Shown: positions 33,814 through 44,623 of the stretch, in pieces
How the letters are laid out: the number at the start of each line of letters is the position of its first letter
Numbering within the stretch: the stretch's first letter is position 1
Assembly: GCA_947471745.1 (NCBI GenBank)
Contig: CANJKZ010000952.1
Coordinates: forward strand, 1,346,001 to 1,410,000
Length of the DNA: 64,000 nucleotides
Direction of reading: 5' to 3'
Origin: Closterium sp. Naga37s-1
Lineage: Eukaryota > Streptophyta > Zygnematophyceae > Desmidiales > Closteriaceae
Translations under genes and position numbers: made by a program
Notes under the pieces: generated by a model
Told to the model about the DNA's origin: nothing
Databases searched by the model: none
Seen by the model: the letters and a program-made list of their open reading frames with translations, nothing else

Positions 33814-36800
33814 ATGGATAAGTACGAGCTGCGTTGGGGTAGGATGTTTAGCCGTCGCGAGGAAGAACGGCCGCGAAGCGAGCCGTCACGCGAGCGAGGG
33901 CGATCGGTAGAGAGATCGCCACGTAGGCCAGCCTTCCGCGCAGATCGAGTTCCCTTAGCCAGTGACCGTCGGGAAGAAGCAGCGACGGGCGAGGGAGCAG
34001 GCAATGCGGGCCGTGGCGGAGGCGGAGAGAGAGACGCGTGGCTGCGCGACCGATCCCGCGGAATCGACGGAGGAGGCGGATCTCGCCGCGAGGAAGGGAG
34101 GTTCCGCTCCCCAGAGGGGCGAGGACGGCGACGCGACGAACGCGGCCGTTGGCAGGGCTTCGGGGAACTTCCCCGGGAACGAGAAGGACATGCGCGCGGC
34201 GACGGCCACGCGGAGGGCGCACCGGAAGGCACGGCGCCAGAGGTGGACGGAGCACTGGACGCAGAGGTGGACGAGGAGGGCCAGAGGCTGCAGGATGAAG
34301 GCGCCGAGGAGGGAGATGGCGACGAAGACTAGGCCGCGGACTTCGACGAGCACGCCGAATACGCCGAACACGCACAGGCGGACGAGGACGCTGGCGCGAG
34401 CCAGGTGGAGGGATCTCACGGCCGAGGCGCCAGCCGCGGGGAAGAGCAGCGCGCGGAGGACGTGCTTCAGCAGGAGCGAATGGCCCAAGATGAGAGGGAG
34501 CGCGAGACGGGGAGACAAAGGCAGCGTGGCGGAGAAAGGGCGGAGCGGTTCCACGCGCCAGAAGGAGAGCAGCGGCACGGAGATGGGCGTGGGGGGGGGT
34601 TCCCGGGCGCACGACCGACGGGGAGAGCAGGGAGATTGGAGTGGCGGCGGCGGGCACTCGCTGGAGCGGCAGCAGGCGCGCGGGAATTGGTGGGAGGATG
34701 AGCCGCGCTCTCCAGAGACATACGGGCGCCCAGGGAGGAGAGGCCGGGCGGAGCAGTGGTCGCAGGAGCAGCGCGGGAGCCAGCCAGTGGAGCGCAGCAG
34801 CGCGATGCGCGGGCAGGAGCGGCCAAGGCAGGGAGGGAGGAAGGACAACAGCGGGTCCCGTTCGCCAGAGGGGCGTCGCCAGAGAAGGGGCAAGGAGGAA
34901 GGAGAGTGGCACTCGCCTGAGCACCGCCAACAGCGCAGCGGACGCGGGGAGGCCTGGTCACCGTCGCCAGAAAGACGGAGGCACCGCGAGACAAGCAGAG
35001 GAGAGGGGCGGAGGATGCATGGCCCGCCAACACAGCAATGGGCTCAGGCAGAGGAGTGGGGAGGGCCAAAAGAAAGGCCTCGCGCGGCGGAGTGGAGTCG
35101 GCCAGAGAGTGGGAGCCTGGTGTACGGCGCGGAGCGGGCACGTGAAGCCAGAGAGGGCATGTTAAAGGCAAGGGCGAGAGGGGCGGGGAGCAGTCGGCCG
35201 GGCGGATATAGCGAATCGTGGGGGGAGGGGCGGGGGGGTGCTGCTGGCGCGCCTCGAGTGGAGGTGCCCGCCAGGTTCTCAGGAGACCAACGCGCGGGGC
35301 CGACCCTCAAAAACTACTTGATGCAAGTGGGGAATCTGCGGTACCGCTGCGATAGGCACAATGTGGACCCCATTGAATTTTTCCTGAGTTTACCCAACAC
35401 GTTAGAGGGAGAGGCAGAGACGCTGTACCGCATGCGGATGGAAGAATTGCTATGGAAGGCGGGGAAGTATGGGGAGGACCCCACCGAGGCGTTTCTGGAG
35501 CGGCTACAGCGGCAGTTCCCAGGGCATACGGCGGAGCGGATAAGGGAGTTCCAAGAGTTCCGGAGGGGACGGGCGGAGTCACTGCTGACCTACTACAACA
35601 GGTTGATCAATGTGGCAGAGGACGTGAAGTGTGCAGACAACAGCCTGCTCATTAGCAAGTTCTTGGGAGGCTTGGACGAGGCACTGGGGGGGGGGCTGCG
35701 GATGAGGGTATATGAGTTAGGGGTAGAGGCGGCTCTGGAGGAGGTGTTCGAGTTGGCCGAGAAGGTAGAGCTGGCGCAGCGGAAGTATGAAGCCTACCTC
35801 CCGAAGCCGACAGAGAGAAGCCGCAGGCCAACCTGGGTGGCAGCCATGATACCTGAGGAGAAGGGGAGGGTAGACCCGCGAGGGGAGATGCGGGCAGATA
35901 CCCGCACTTTCCACCGCTGCGGGCAGGTGGGGCACCTCCGCAGGGACTGCAAGGTTTGTGATGGCTGCGGGAAATCAGGGCACCGAAAGAGAGAATGTCC
36001 AGATGCAGCCAAGTGCGAGATCTGTGGGAAGAAGGGGCATGATGCCAAGGACTGCTATCAGAAGGAAGGGGGAGTGAGGAGGAATCCAGAGGAGCTGCAA
36101 AGGCAGATCAGCAGGTTACAGTCTCAGCTGCAAGCCATGGGGCCGAGGTGGGAGGCCGAGGCAGGGATGTACGCCAGGGATGACGAAGGGGAGGAGGTGG
36201 AGCCGGATGCTCAGTGTGCTCTGATGGCATGGAGGGGGAGAGAAAAGATGGGGCTGCGGAGCGGGGGACGGGATGCTAGGCAGGAACACAGCAGGAAGGA
36301 ACGGGAACGCGGACACAAGCCCGACCCTGTGGCGCAGGAGAAACCACCTGCCCGCCACCCACAGGAGAGACTGGCATGTCAGACTTCGGTACTACTGGTG
36401 GGGGCAGGAGCTATGGAGGTAGAGGGGAAGAAGGTGAAGACGGCCATCATTGACACAGGGGCACAGAGTGTGATGCTGGGCAAGGGAATGGCTGAACGGC
36501 TAGGACTGATGGCCCCAGAGAGGCAAGTGGCAAAGGGCATGTTGGTGATGACAGCAGAAGGGGGGGAGCCGAAGTGGATGCCATGTACACGGACACCCAT
36601 AGAGCTGACCCTATTGCCAGGAGGGGAGCACGAAACCCGGATCAGGATGAAGTGCGGGATTTCAGAGTCCGAAGACTTTGATGTGTTGGTAGGGACAGAG
36701 ATGGTGTTTGCGGTGGGCATGAGCATTTGCACCTGGATGGAGAAGGTGGAGTTTCGTACGAGGTATTGGAAGAAGGAGGGGCCCTTGGGGCAACTGCCGG

Positions 36801-39217
36801 TGCAATTCGTTAGGGTGGAGCCGAAGAGGGCATATCAGGCCAGTGCAAGGGAGGCAGTGGGAAGGCAGCAGACGGGGGGACAGGTGGGGGCAGAGGAGAT
36901 CAGGGAGGGGCCCAGGATGAAGCTGATGGATGCCCCGGGGAAGCAGAGCGACTGGCAGCAGCCAATTCGCCTGGTGGAGCTGTTCGGGGGAATTGGAGCA
37001 GGGCTGGCGGCGGTGGTGCAGAATGGGATAGCGGTGCAGCAGTGGATATATGTAGAACGAGCGCCAGAGGTGAGGAAGATGGCGGAGCATCACGCATGGA
37101 AGTTGCAGGCCGAGTTCCCAGAGCTCCTGAGCGCAGAGGTGATTCGGGATGCCATGAGCAGCACCCTCCATGACGTGAGCCAGGTGACAGAGGCGCATGT
37201 GGCCAGCTGGGGGCAAGTAGATCTATTGGTGGCGGGATGGGAATGTCAAGGGGTGTCATGGGCTGGAAAGGGGAAGGGAGGGGAAGACCCGAGAACGAAG
37301 CTGATGGAGAGTCTGTTCCGCATCTTGGAATGGCTGCAAGAGAGGCAGGGAAGGGTGGCGTACCTGCTAGAGAATCTGGACCTGGAAGGAGACTGCCGCG
37401 AGCCGATTCGGCTGGTCAGGGAGAGAATCAGCAAACAGTTGGGGAAGGGGATCAGCTGTGACGCAGCTAGGGCGGGGTCTTATGCACATCGGCTCAGGAT
37501 GTATTGGCAGAACGTCGTCCCGGTGCTGAAACTGCAAGAAGAGGTGGAGGGGGTGAGGAGAGCGGCGAGCAGGAGGGTGCAGGACATTTTGGAACCAGGG
37601 CGGACTCCTGCACCAGTGCGCCAGAGGGGATACAGCAAGCACTACCCGTGCAACCAGGTGGGACGAGAGAGGAGAGCCCTGCCCACCTTGGTGTCGTATG
37701 TGGGCGCAGCCGGCTACAAGTGGGATGGGGGAAAGCCGGGGCCAGGACTGGTATATGATCACAGGCAGGGGCGGTGGGAGGAACCTACGGCGCTAGAAAG
37801 AGAGTTGGCCATGGGGTACGGGCAGAATGTGACAGTAGCCCCAAGGGTGAGTGAGGAGGAGAGGAGGAGGGCGCTGGGGAACGCCATGGATGGGTATATG
37901 ATGAGGTGGCTAGTTCAAAGGATGTGGAGGGAGACGGTCTTGATCTGGGGGCATGAAGCAGAGGGAGGGGAGGCAGCAGCAGTACCACAAGGAGCGTGGA
38001 CCTGCAGGGAGGAAGAGAGACCGCAGTGGACAGTGGGGGAGGCGATGAGTGAGGAAGGCAGGGAGGCAATGCAGGAGCTGCTACACAAGCACCGGAAGTG
38101 CTTTGCCTTCACGCTGCAGGAGTTGGGGAGGTGCAAGGTGAAGGAGATGGAGCTGAAATTGAATAGCACGGAGCCGGTGTTTCACCGCAGGAGGAAGATG
38201 CCGCCCGGGGATGAGGAAATATGCAAAGAGAAGATTAAGGAGCTGCTGGAAGCAGGACTGATTAGGCGCTCCGAATCTGAGTACGCCACGCCGACGGTAG
38301 TGGCTGCGAGGAAGGACCTGACAGGGGAGGTACTAAGCAGGAGGATGTGTGGCGACTACAGGGCGCTCAACAAAATCACCATAGCAGACAGGTACCCGAT
38401 GCCGATGGCGGAAGAAATCTTCGACAAGTTAGCTGAGGGGGTCTTCTTCACTACGCTGGACCTGCGGCAGGGGTTCAATCAGATCAAAATCAGAGAGGAG
38501 GACATAAAGAAGACAGCGTTCCACGGGCCAGACGGGCTGTACGAGTGGCTGTACATGCCATTTGGATTGAGGAATGCGTCAGCCGTGTTCCAGAGGGTTA
38601 TGGATGCGGTGCTGCGAGATGTGGAATGCGCGGCCTGCTACATAGATGACGTGGTGATCTTCAGCACCACTGAGCAGCAGCACCTGCAGGATGTGGCTAA
38701 GACGCTGGCGGCGCTAGAGGCAGCAGGGCTGACATGCCACCCCAAGAAGTGCAGGTGGGGGGAGCAGACGGTGCAGTACCTGGGATATGAGGTGAAAGGG
38801 GGGCAGATTGGGATCCAGCAGGCGAAGGTGGAGGTCTTGGACAGGCTGCGGGAGCCCAAGGACAAGTCCGGGCTAAGGGCAGTGCTGGGTTTCCTGAGCT
38901 ATTACCGGCGGTTCGTACCCAACTTCAGCAAGCGAGCAGCAGCGTTGAATGGGCTACTAAGGGAGGATAGGGCCTGGGAGTGGGGGGAAGCACAGAAGGG
39001 GGCGTTGCAGGACTTGATGACAGCAGTGAAGACCGCCACCGTACTGCAACTGCCAGCCGCGGACCAGCCCTTCACCCTCTACACCGACTGGAGCAGCCAA
39101 GGATGGGGGGGATCCTTTGTCAAGAGGTGCAGGGAGAGGAGAAGGTGGTGGCTTACGCGAGTAGAAGCTGCAATTCGGCAGAGGCGCAGTACAGTTCCTA
39201 CATCGGAGAGGGGCTAG
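33814..39217 (+). CDS. Gypsy-DNMT Gag-protease-DNA methyltransferase-RT polyprotein
   Basis: Likely start is the ATG at 33814 (MDKYELRWGRMF). This frame has one TAG at 34330 and passes into the main frame at a nine-G run (34591-34599); an alternative ATG at 33962 opens the main frame directly. Domains: a 400-residue Arg/Glu/Gly/Ser-rich head with SPE-type repeats, a retrotransposon Gag domain (about 35250-35820), three zinc knuckles (35909-36060; the first has lost its first Cys, FHRCGQVGHLRRDC), protease with DTGA (36452-36463), a C5-methyltransferase domain (36961-37920), RT with GDYRALN, FGLRNASAVFQ and YIDD (38639-38650), and the start of RNase H with YTDWSSQG. The frame leaves the gene at a seven-G run (39105-39111), where one missing G would reconnect it with the downstream frame. 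Apart from that TAG, disruptions are homopolymer-associated, so the native copy may be close to intact. Confidence 0.88.
36961..37920 (+). other. C5-cytosine DNA methyltransferase domain inside the Gypsy polyprotein
   Basis: The fold transfers methyl from S-adenosylmethionine to cytosine C5. Visible motifs in order: motif I VELFGGIGAGLAAV (about 36970-37011), motif IV with catalytic Cys as GWECQGVSW (E-C-Q at 37241-37249), motif VI LLENLDLE (Glu-Asn at 37370-37375), motif VIII AHRLRMYWQN (about 37484-37513), a target-recognition part with GYSKHYPCNQVGRERRALPTL, and motif X RRALGNAMDGYMMRW (about 37865-37910). ARAGSYAHRLRMYWQN and the Met-Gly-Tyr segment ELAMGYGQNVT before motif X look most like the DNMT3/DRM de novo class. 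The usual Pro before the catalytic Cys is Glu here. All other catalytic motifs are present and the frame is open throughout, arguing for retained function. It lies between protease and RT, in the same frame. Confidence 0.9.
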
Positions 39218-40827
39218 CAGCAGTGTGGGCTGTGGGGCACTTCAGGGTATACTTGCAGGGCCGGGAATTCACCTTGGTAACGGATCACCAGCCCTTGACA
39301 TGGCTGATGACGACGCCGGGGTTGACGGGCAGGAACGCACGGTGGGCAATGAAGCTGCAGGAATATGACTTTCAGATCAGACACAGGCCGGGGAAGACCC
39401 TACAGCACGTGGACGGGCTCTCCAGGAACCCCCCACCACTGGAACCTACAGTGGCATTGACTCTGCTGGCCAGACAGGTGGAGCTGAACGGGGGAAGGGG
39501 AAGCAAGGGGCCAGCAGATATCTGGGAGGATGCACAGGCCATGCGGTGGGTAAAGGGGGAGACAGGGGAGGATGAAGCAATGCCAGAGAGGGTAAGAGCA
39601 AGGGGGCACCACTATAGGTGTTACCAGCAGCAGCTGCAGATACAGACGGAGGAGGGATGGAAGTTGGTGCCAGCCCCGGCCGAGAGGGAAGCTGTGATCA
39701 AGGAGGTGCACATGAAGCTGGGACATTTCGGGCATGAAAGGACAGTGCAGTTACTGAAAACGGGGTGGTGGTGGGAGGGGATGCGCAGACAGGTGCAGAA
39801 GTGGGTGGAGGGCTGCGAGGAATGCCAACGAAGCCGGGCCAACCTCAGCCAAGCTAGGGCCGAGCTGCAGTCCTTGCCCATCCGAGGCCTGGGATTTAGA
39901 TGGTCCCTAGATCTAGCCGGGGAGCTGCCGCTGAGCCGGGGAGGAAAGCAGTACATAGTGCTGATGGTGGAGCACGTAAGTAAGTGGCTGGAAGTGCGGG
40001 CTATCCCCAGCAAGAGCTCGAGGCATGTGGCAGCAGAGTTCAAAGAGCAGGTGGTATGCAGATTTGGAGCATGTGCAGAGGTGCTCACCGACCAGGGGAC
40101 AGAGTTCCAGGGGGAGTTCAAGAAGCTGTTAGACGAGGCGGGGATTACTCACAGGCGCACATCACGTTATCACCCACAGAGTGATGGGTTGACAGAGCGG
40201 CTGGTTCAGACTCTCAAGCGAGGGCTGCGGGCATATGGGGAGAAGAGGAGGCGGGACTGGGATGATGAATTGCATTGGGTGGCAGCGGGATACAGATTTG
40301 GGAAGCAGGCGGCCTTGAAGGATCATTCACCTTACAGCCTCCTGTTCGGCTACGAACCAGTGCTGCCAGTAGGAGCCCCGCGGGTCCTCACAGACACGGT
40401 GACAGCAGGCACCATCAACAACTGGGTGGCACTGTCAGAAGCCAGGGCCAGGTACCTGCGGGTGGTGATGCCAGCAGCACTGGAGAACCTCCACACCGCA
40501 CAGCTGAGGGACGCGAGGCGTTATGAGCAGCGGCAGCAGCAGGGCTTGGGGGGCAGAGTGAAGAAGGGAGCGAGCATGGGGCAAGAGGTGTACCTGAAAC
40601 GGGCGAAACAAGACACTTTGGATGTCGGGGTGGGGTCAGAGAGATGGAGGGTGAGGGAAGTGCGGCCCTCAGGAATACTGGTGTTGGAGAACGACAAAGG
40701 AGCATGGCTGAAGGAGCACCAGAGCAACACTGCCTTGGTAAAGGGAAGTAAGCCCCAGCTTGGGGGTCCTATGACACGAGCCCAAGCAGCTCGAGCCCGA
40801 GCACAGGAGGGGGCAGTGGGTGACTGA
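39112..40827 (+). CDS. Gypsy-DNMT RNase H-integrase part of the polyprotein
   Basis: Continuation of the polyprotein in the next frame, overlapping the end of the upstream frame. It carries the rest of RNase H (VVAYASRSCNSAEAQYSSYIGEG, VTDHQPLTWL, HVDGLSRNP). Then comes integrase: an H-H-C-C zinc domain (HMKLGHFGHERT ... CEECQ), the catalytic triad in LDLAGELP, LTDQGTEFQG and DGLTERLVQTLKRGL, then the core end SLLFGYEPVLPVGAPR and a C-terminal domain ending at the TGA after GAVGD. No chromodomain is visible, unlike Gypsy-1. It is entered from the RT frame near 39111; with the seven-G run one base short, a sequence error is more likely than programmed frameshifting. Confidence 0.9.
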   Translation: MLCQEVQGEEKVVAYASRSCNSAEAQYSSYIGEGLAAVWAVGHFRVYLQGREFTLVTDHQPLTWLMTTPGLTGRNARWAMKLQEYDFQIRHRPGKTLQHVDGLSRNPPPLEPTVALTLLARQVELNGGRGSKGPADIWEDAQAMRWVKGETGEDEAMPERVRARGHHYRCYQQQLQIQTEEGWKLVPAPAEREAVIKEVHMKLGHFGHERTVQLLKTGWWWEGMRRQVQKWVEGCEECQRSRANLSQARAELQSLPIRGLGFRWSLDLAGELPLSRGGKQYIVLMVEHVSKWLEVRAIPSKSSRHVAAEFKEQVVCRFGACAEVLTDQGTEFQGEFKKLLDEAGITHRRTSRYHPQSDGLTERLVQTLKRGLRAYGEKRRRDWDDELHWVAAGYRFGKQAALKDHSPYSLLFGYEPVLPVGAPRVLTDTVTAGTINNWVALSEARARYLRVVMPAALENLHTAQLRDARRYEQRQQQGLGGRVKKGASMGQEVYLKRAKQDTLDVGVGSERWRVREVRPSGILVLENDKGAWLKEHQSNTALVKGSKPQLGGPMTRAQAARARAQEGAVGD

Positions 40828-41123
40828 GGCGGAGCAAGGCAGAGAAGGGAAGGTGGGAGAGGGAGAGAGGAGGTGGCAGGAAGGAGGTGGGAGAGGGAGA
40901 GAGGGAGAGAGGGAGAGAGGAAGCAGAGCCAGGCAGAGAAGGGAAGGTGGGAGAGGAAGAGGGAAGGTGGCAGGAAGGAGGTGGGAGGGGGAGAGAGGGA
41001 GAGAGGAGGCGGAGCAAGGCAGAGAAGGGAAGGCGGGAGAGGGAGGGAGAGGGAAGGTGGCAGGTGGAGAAGATGGGCGGCAAGAAGAAGGACAACAACA
41101 GGGAGGAGAGGCATTCTCCGACA
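40828..41123 (+). repeat. GA-rich tandem 3' tail of Gypsy-DNMT
   Basis: Almost pure purine, made of imperfect repeats of GGCGGAGCAAGGCAGAGAAG and GGTGGGAGAGGGAGAGAGG units, ending in GGAGAGGCATTCTCCGACA, which can fold as GGAGA/TCTCC. It fills the place where a polypurine tract and 3' LTR would be expected. It may be an expanded PPT with the LTR lost. Confidence 0.7.
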
Positions 41124-41127
41124 TATG

Positions 41128-43304
41128 CTACGTCGTGAAACTCCTCCAGTAAGATCTGTCGGAGCGGGGCATAGTTCGGTACCCAAATCTTTCCTGAACC
41201 CTTTTTTACCTCTAAGTCTTTCTCCCACCGTAACAGCAAATGTTTCTGTGCTGTAGGGATTTCTGCGTCCATGGAGTACCCATGTTGGAATAGGCCCTTG
41301 AGAAGAGGGTTCATCCCTTCGAGATGGATGCCTTCTACGTGTCCTGGGCGGCTCAGTGCGTCGTCCTTGTTGTGTAGCCCTGGCTTGTAGACGATGTCAT
41401 AGTGGAAGTGTGTTTCCAGGAAGTCCATCCACCGCACCTGTCGTCGTGAGAGCGTAGGCTGCAATTTTAGGTACTTGAGACTGCAGTGGTCAGTGTGTAC
41501 TGTAGTCTTGGCTCCCTCTAGGTAACGCCTCCACGCCTTGAAGGTTGGGACTATCTCTTAGGCTTCCTTGTCATGGATTGGGTAATTCAGTTCTGCTCCG
41601 TGTAGCTTCTTACTGAGGTATGCGATGGGTTGCAAACTGCGTCCGTGATCCTGTATCAGTACTGCTCCGACTGTCTGGTCACTAGCGTCTGCTTCCACCA
41701 CGTAATCTCTATCTGGATCTAGTAGGATGAGTACTAGGGCAGTAGTCAGTGCTGTTTGTAGCTGCTCCATGGCTTGCTGTTGAGGAGTATTCCATTTATA
41801 GGGCGTATCCTTTTCTCAGTAAGTTCGTCTGCGGCATTGCTATCTTAGCGTACGGTGGCACAAACTTGTTGTAGTAGTTGGCAAAGCCTAGGAACTGCTG
41901 CAAGTCCTTCACGTTCTTCAGGAACTTTCCACTTCTTGACGACTTCAATCTTCCACGAGTCCACGTAAACGCCCTCCGCACTCACCATGTGCCCGAGAAA
42001 CTGCACCTTCTTCAATGCGAACTCGTTTTTTGACAGCTTCACGTAGGACTTGTTTTCCCGCAGGATCTCGAAGACTTTCCGTAGATGCTCCGTGTGCTCC
42101 TTCATGTTCTTGGAGTAGATGAGAATGTCGTCCAGGTACACTAATACGCACTCGTCCAGCAGGGGCCGTAGGATGTGATTCATCTCCGCCTGGAACGTTG
42201 CTGGTGCGTTGCAGAGTCCGAACGGCATCACCAAGTATTTATAGGAGCCGTATCTGGTACGGAATGCCGTCTTGTGGACCGAGTTGTCAGCCATCTTGAT
42301 CTGCTAGTAACCCGACCGTATGTCCAGGTTCGAAACCACCGTTGCACCACGCTGTTGGTCTAGAAGATCATCTATGCGCAGTATGGGGTATTTGTTTTTT
42401 ACTGTCTGTTTGCTCGGTGTTCAATGCACATCCGTAAGCTACCGTCCGGCTTTGGAGTGAAGAGAACCGGTGCGCCGTAGAGAGAGGTGGAAAGGCGGAT
42501 CAGTTTTCTCTCCAGTGGATATTCTATCTGTTTCTTCATGTTTGTCAGTTCAGACGGACTATGGTGGTATGGTGCACGTGAGACGGATTTCGCACCTGGT
42601 TCCTCCACTATCTCGTGTTCGTTGGTTCGGGCTGGAGGCACTCCTGCAGGCAGATCATCCAGCATGATGTCATTGTACTCCTCTAACACATACTGTACTG
42701 CTGCAGGTAGCTCTATGTTCGGCTTCTCCTCCTCTGCTGCTGCCATCACCAGTGCTAAGTAACCCGTGTTACTCTCGTTCACCGTCCGTTCGAACCGTGC
42801 AAGTGTCGTTTCAGGAACATCCCCTGCATCCGTCCAGCTTCGCAGCTCCACACGTTTCCCGTTGTTGTATATGCTCGCCATCCGGTTGACCCAGTCTATC
42901 TCGGGGCTGAACCGCTTCTGGAAATCACGCCCCAAGATAAAATATAATCCTTTGATGTTCCTGATCGGCAACGTCAGCTTCCACCTCATCGCACCTATGT
43001 GCAGCTGCAGTGTTGACTCGCAGTGGAGGGGAAGCTTCGTACCGTCCACCATCGTTGCTGTAAACTGGGTTTCCTCTGAGGACTCCCCAATTTTCTCCAA
43101 CGTCCCGCGGTCGCACACTGAGTGGGATGCTCCAATATCCACCATAGCCTGGAGGCGTCGTCCTTTGCAAAGAACCTCGAGCAGTAGTGGTTGTTGCCGC
43201 TCCGAGTAGCCGTAAATGGTCCTGCTGATAGGATCATAGGGTACATCAAATATATCATCCCTAGGTCTCACCCTCGAAGCTGTAGACTCAATATCAGTTT
43301 TCAC
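41128..43304 (-). pseudogene. Gypsy-1 protease-RT-RNase H (remnant)
   Basis: Minus-strand pol of the chromovirus in several frames. 43304-42399 holds the protease, with catalytic VDIGAS instead of DTG/DSG, and the RT fingers up to the [12 protein letters not shown] region, a decayed form of the usual DYR motif. 42294-41845 holds RT palm (MPFGLCNAPATFQ, YLDDILIYSK). 41981-41796 overlaps in another frame with FLGFANYYNKFVPPYAK. 41770-41558 is RNase H (VVEADASDQTVGAVLIQDHG). 41464 onward continues RNase H and the linker (YKPGLHNKDDALSRPGH) to the insertion junction at 41127. Stops near 42300 and 41557 and at least three frameshifts inactivate it. Confidence 0.88.
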
Positions 43305-43864
43305 CTGAGTGGGGTTAGAAGAATTTATCCGAGGCCGATTCAGCTTCTCCTAGGCCTAGAACCTTCCCCTAAGCCTTTGCAGCTGTGTAGGCTTTACCTG
43401 TGGCGAACGGGGGGACTTCACAATGTGCTGTTGGCAGAGAATATTAACTCCTCGGAACGTTCGACCATTTTCAACGCTCTGGAGTTGGGTCCCCAACGTA
43501 TCTGGTACCGGTACTATTTCAAAAGCCGTTTTCATAGCCTCTAACTATCCCTTAAACCTTTAATAGGCTTTAGAACCATGAGAAGTAATATTCTTAATTA
43601 AAGTATCTTTATAGGACAACTTAAACGAATTCTTACTCTCGGGGGTGTTCGGCTGGAGTTTCCCGGTCGGTGCAGAGTCTTTTTTTCGCGTAGTCTCCCT
43701 TCGTCTCGGCGATTTCCCTAGTGCCAGCTGGTCGTGACGTTATAAATTCGCACCATCATTTTCTCCCTTTTTTGCCCGCTCCGAAGTCGCCACGTCGTCG
43801 CCTTTCTCCCTTTTCCTGATATTTTCGCAATCGCCAGGTCGATCCGCGGCTACTGGCGATTCTC

Positions 43865-44623
43865 GTTTTTTTACTTCGGGGGTGCCGCACTGTTTTTGCC
43901 CTGCAGCTCCATACGTGCCTTCTTCATTTTCCAACATGCCAAGAATCGATGTCCGGCTGCACCGCAAAATTCGCACGTTTCGATTTTGCCGGCCGCTGCT
44001 TAGCGATCGTAGGGGGTGCCGATCGCTCCGTGCCGAAATTCATGTTCGACATGTTGCGTCGTGTTTTGTGTTGACAATGTCGCGGTAATTACTGTACTCC
44101 GCTCGATCACCTGTCGGCGGTCTTCGTTTTTTAATCCCTCAGTGTACGCCTGGATTTTTTCGCCTTCGGTCAGATCGTTGATTCGGTTGAAGAGATTTTC
44201 CATCTGTTGCGTGTACTTCGCTAAACTGCCTGATTGTCGGTGACGATGAATCTGCTGCCGTGCCATGTAGGACGAATTTATCGGTTCGAAACTTTTGATG
44301 AGGGCTGCTGGAAACTGTGCCCACGAACCCTCGCCTCGGATTTTGTTGCTACTGTAGATCCATTCAAGCGCCGGGCCTCCCAACAATGTGGCCGCGAGCC
44401 AAATCTGTGTCGGGGTCGTACAGCCAACGGCCTCGAAATAAATTTCGAGGGTTGCGATGATTCTCACGTCCGTACCTTTCACACTCGGATCAAACGCCTC
44501 CGGTAGCCTCGGACGTGTAGCCTCGAGATTCACTGTAGCTGGTGCCGTTGCTGTAGTGTCAAATATCGGTGCCGCCACTGCTGCTGCTGCTGCTGTCTCT
44601 GCTGCATTCGCCGCTGCGTTCAC
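43865..44623 (-). pseudogene. Gypsy-1 Gag (remnant)
   Basis: Open frame 44623-44000 encodes an Ala-rich head followed by a retrotransposon Gag domain (RPRLPEAFDPSVKGTDVR..., WAQFPAALIKSFEPINSSY, YTQQMENLFNRINDL). A shifted frame just downstream carries one CCHC knuckle (CEFCGAAGHRFLAC, near 43950). The frame change between Gag core and knuckle, and the stop after it, separate it from the protease frame. The structural protein packages element RNA; this copy is decayed. Confidence 0.75.

Larger units (their letters stand above)
31806..41123 (+). mobile_element. Gypsy-DNMT: Ty3/Gypsy-type element encoding a DNA methyltransferase
   Basis: Plus-strand insertion into the integrase gene of Gypsy-1. 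The host frame is continuous when the segment is removed, giving boundaries 31806 (TGTCACATC...) and 41123 (...TCTCCGACA). The 4-bp repeat TATG flanks it (31802-31805, 41124-41127). Coding order: Gag (from 33814), three zinc knuckles, protease, C5-DNA methyltransferase, RT, RNase H, integrase (stop at 40827). The integrase is followed by 296 bp of GA-rich repeats. I could not find LTRs: the 440 bp of leader (excluding TRIM-A) and the 3' tail are not similar. The copy therefore lacks LTRs, has lost one, or belongs to a group with unusual ends. Confidence 0.85.

Noticed and set aside
33962-34300. ATG at 33962 as the true Gag start of Gypsy-DNMT
   Set aside because: The frame from 33814 gives coding-like RSPE/EGRGRRR repeats that continue past its single TAG, whereas the 33962 frame is less repeat-like until the nine-G run. 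The start remains uncertain.
36961-37920. Free-standing host DNMT gene interrupted by a retroelement
   Set aside because: The domain is in frame with protease on one side and RT on the other, with no intron or LTR boundary between them.
39100-39220. Programmed ribosomal frameshift between RT and RNase H in Gypsy-DNMT
   Set aside because: The shift falls inside RNase H, an unusual place, and a single missing G in a seven-G run explains it.
31806-41123. Ginger-type DNA transposon (4-bp duplication, TGT ends)
   Set aside because: The element has Gag, RT and RNase H, and long terminal inverted repeats are absent, so a retrotransposon fits better.
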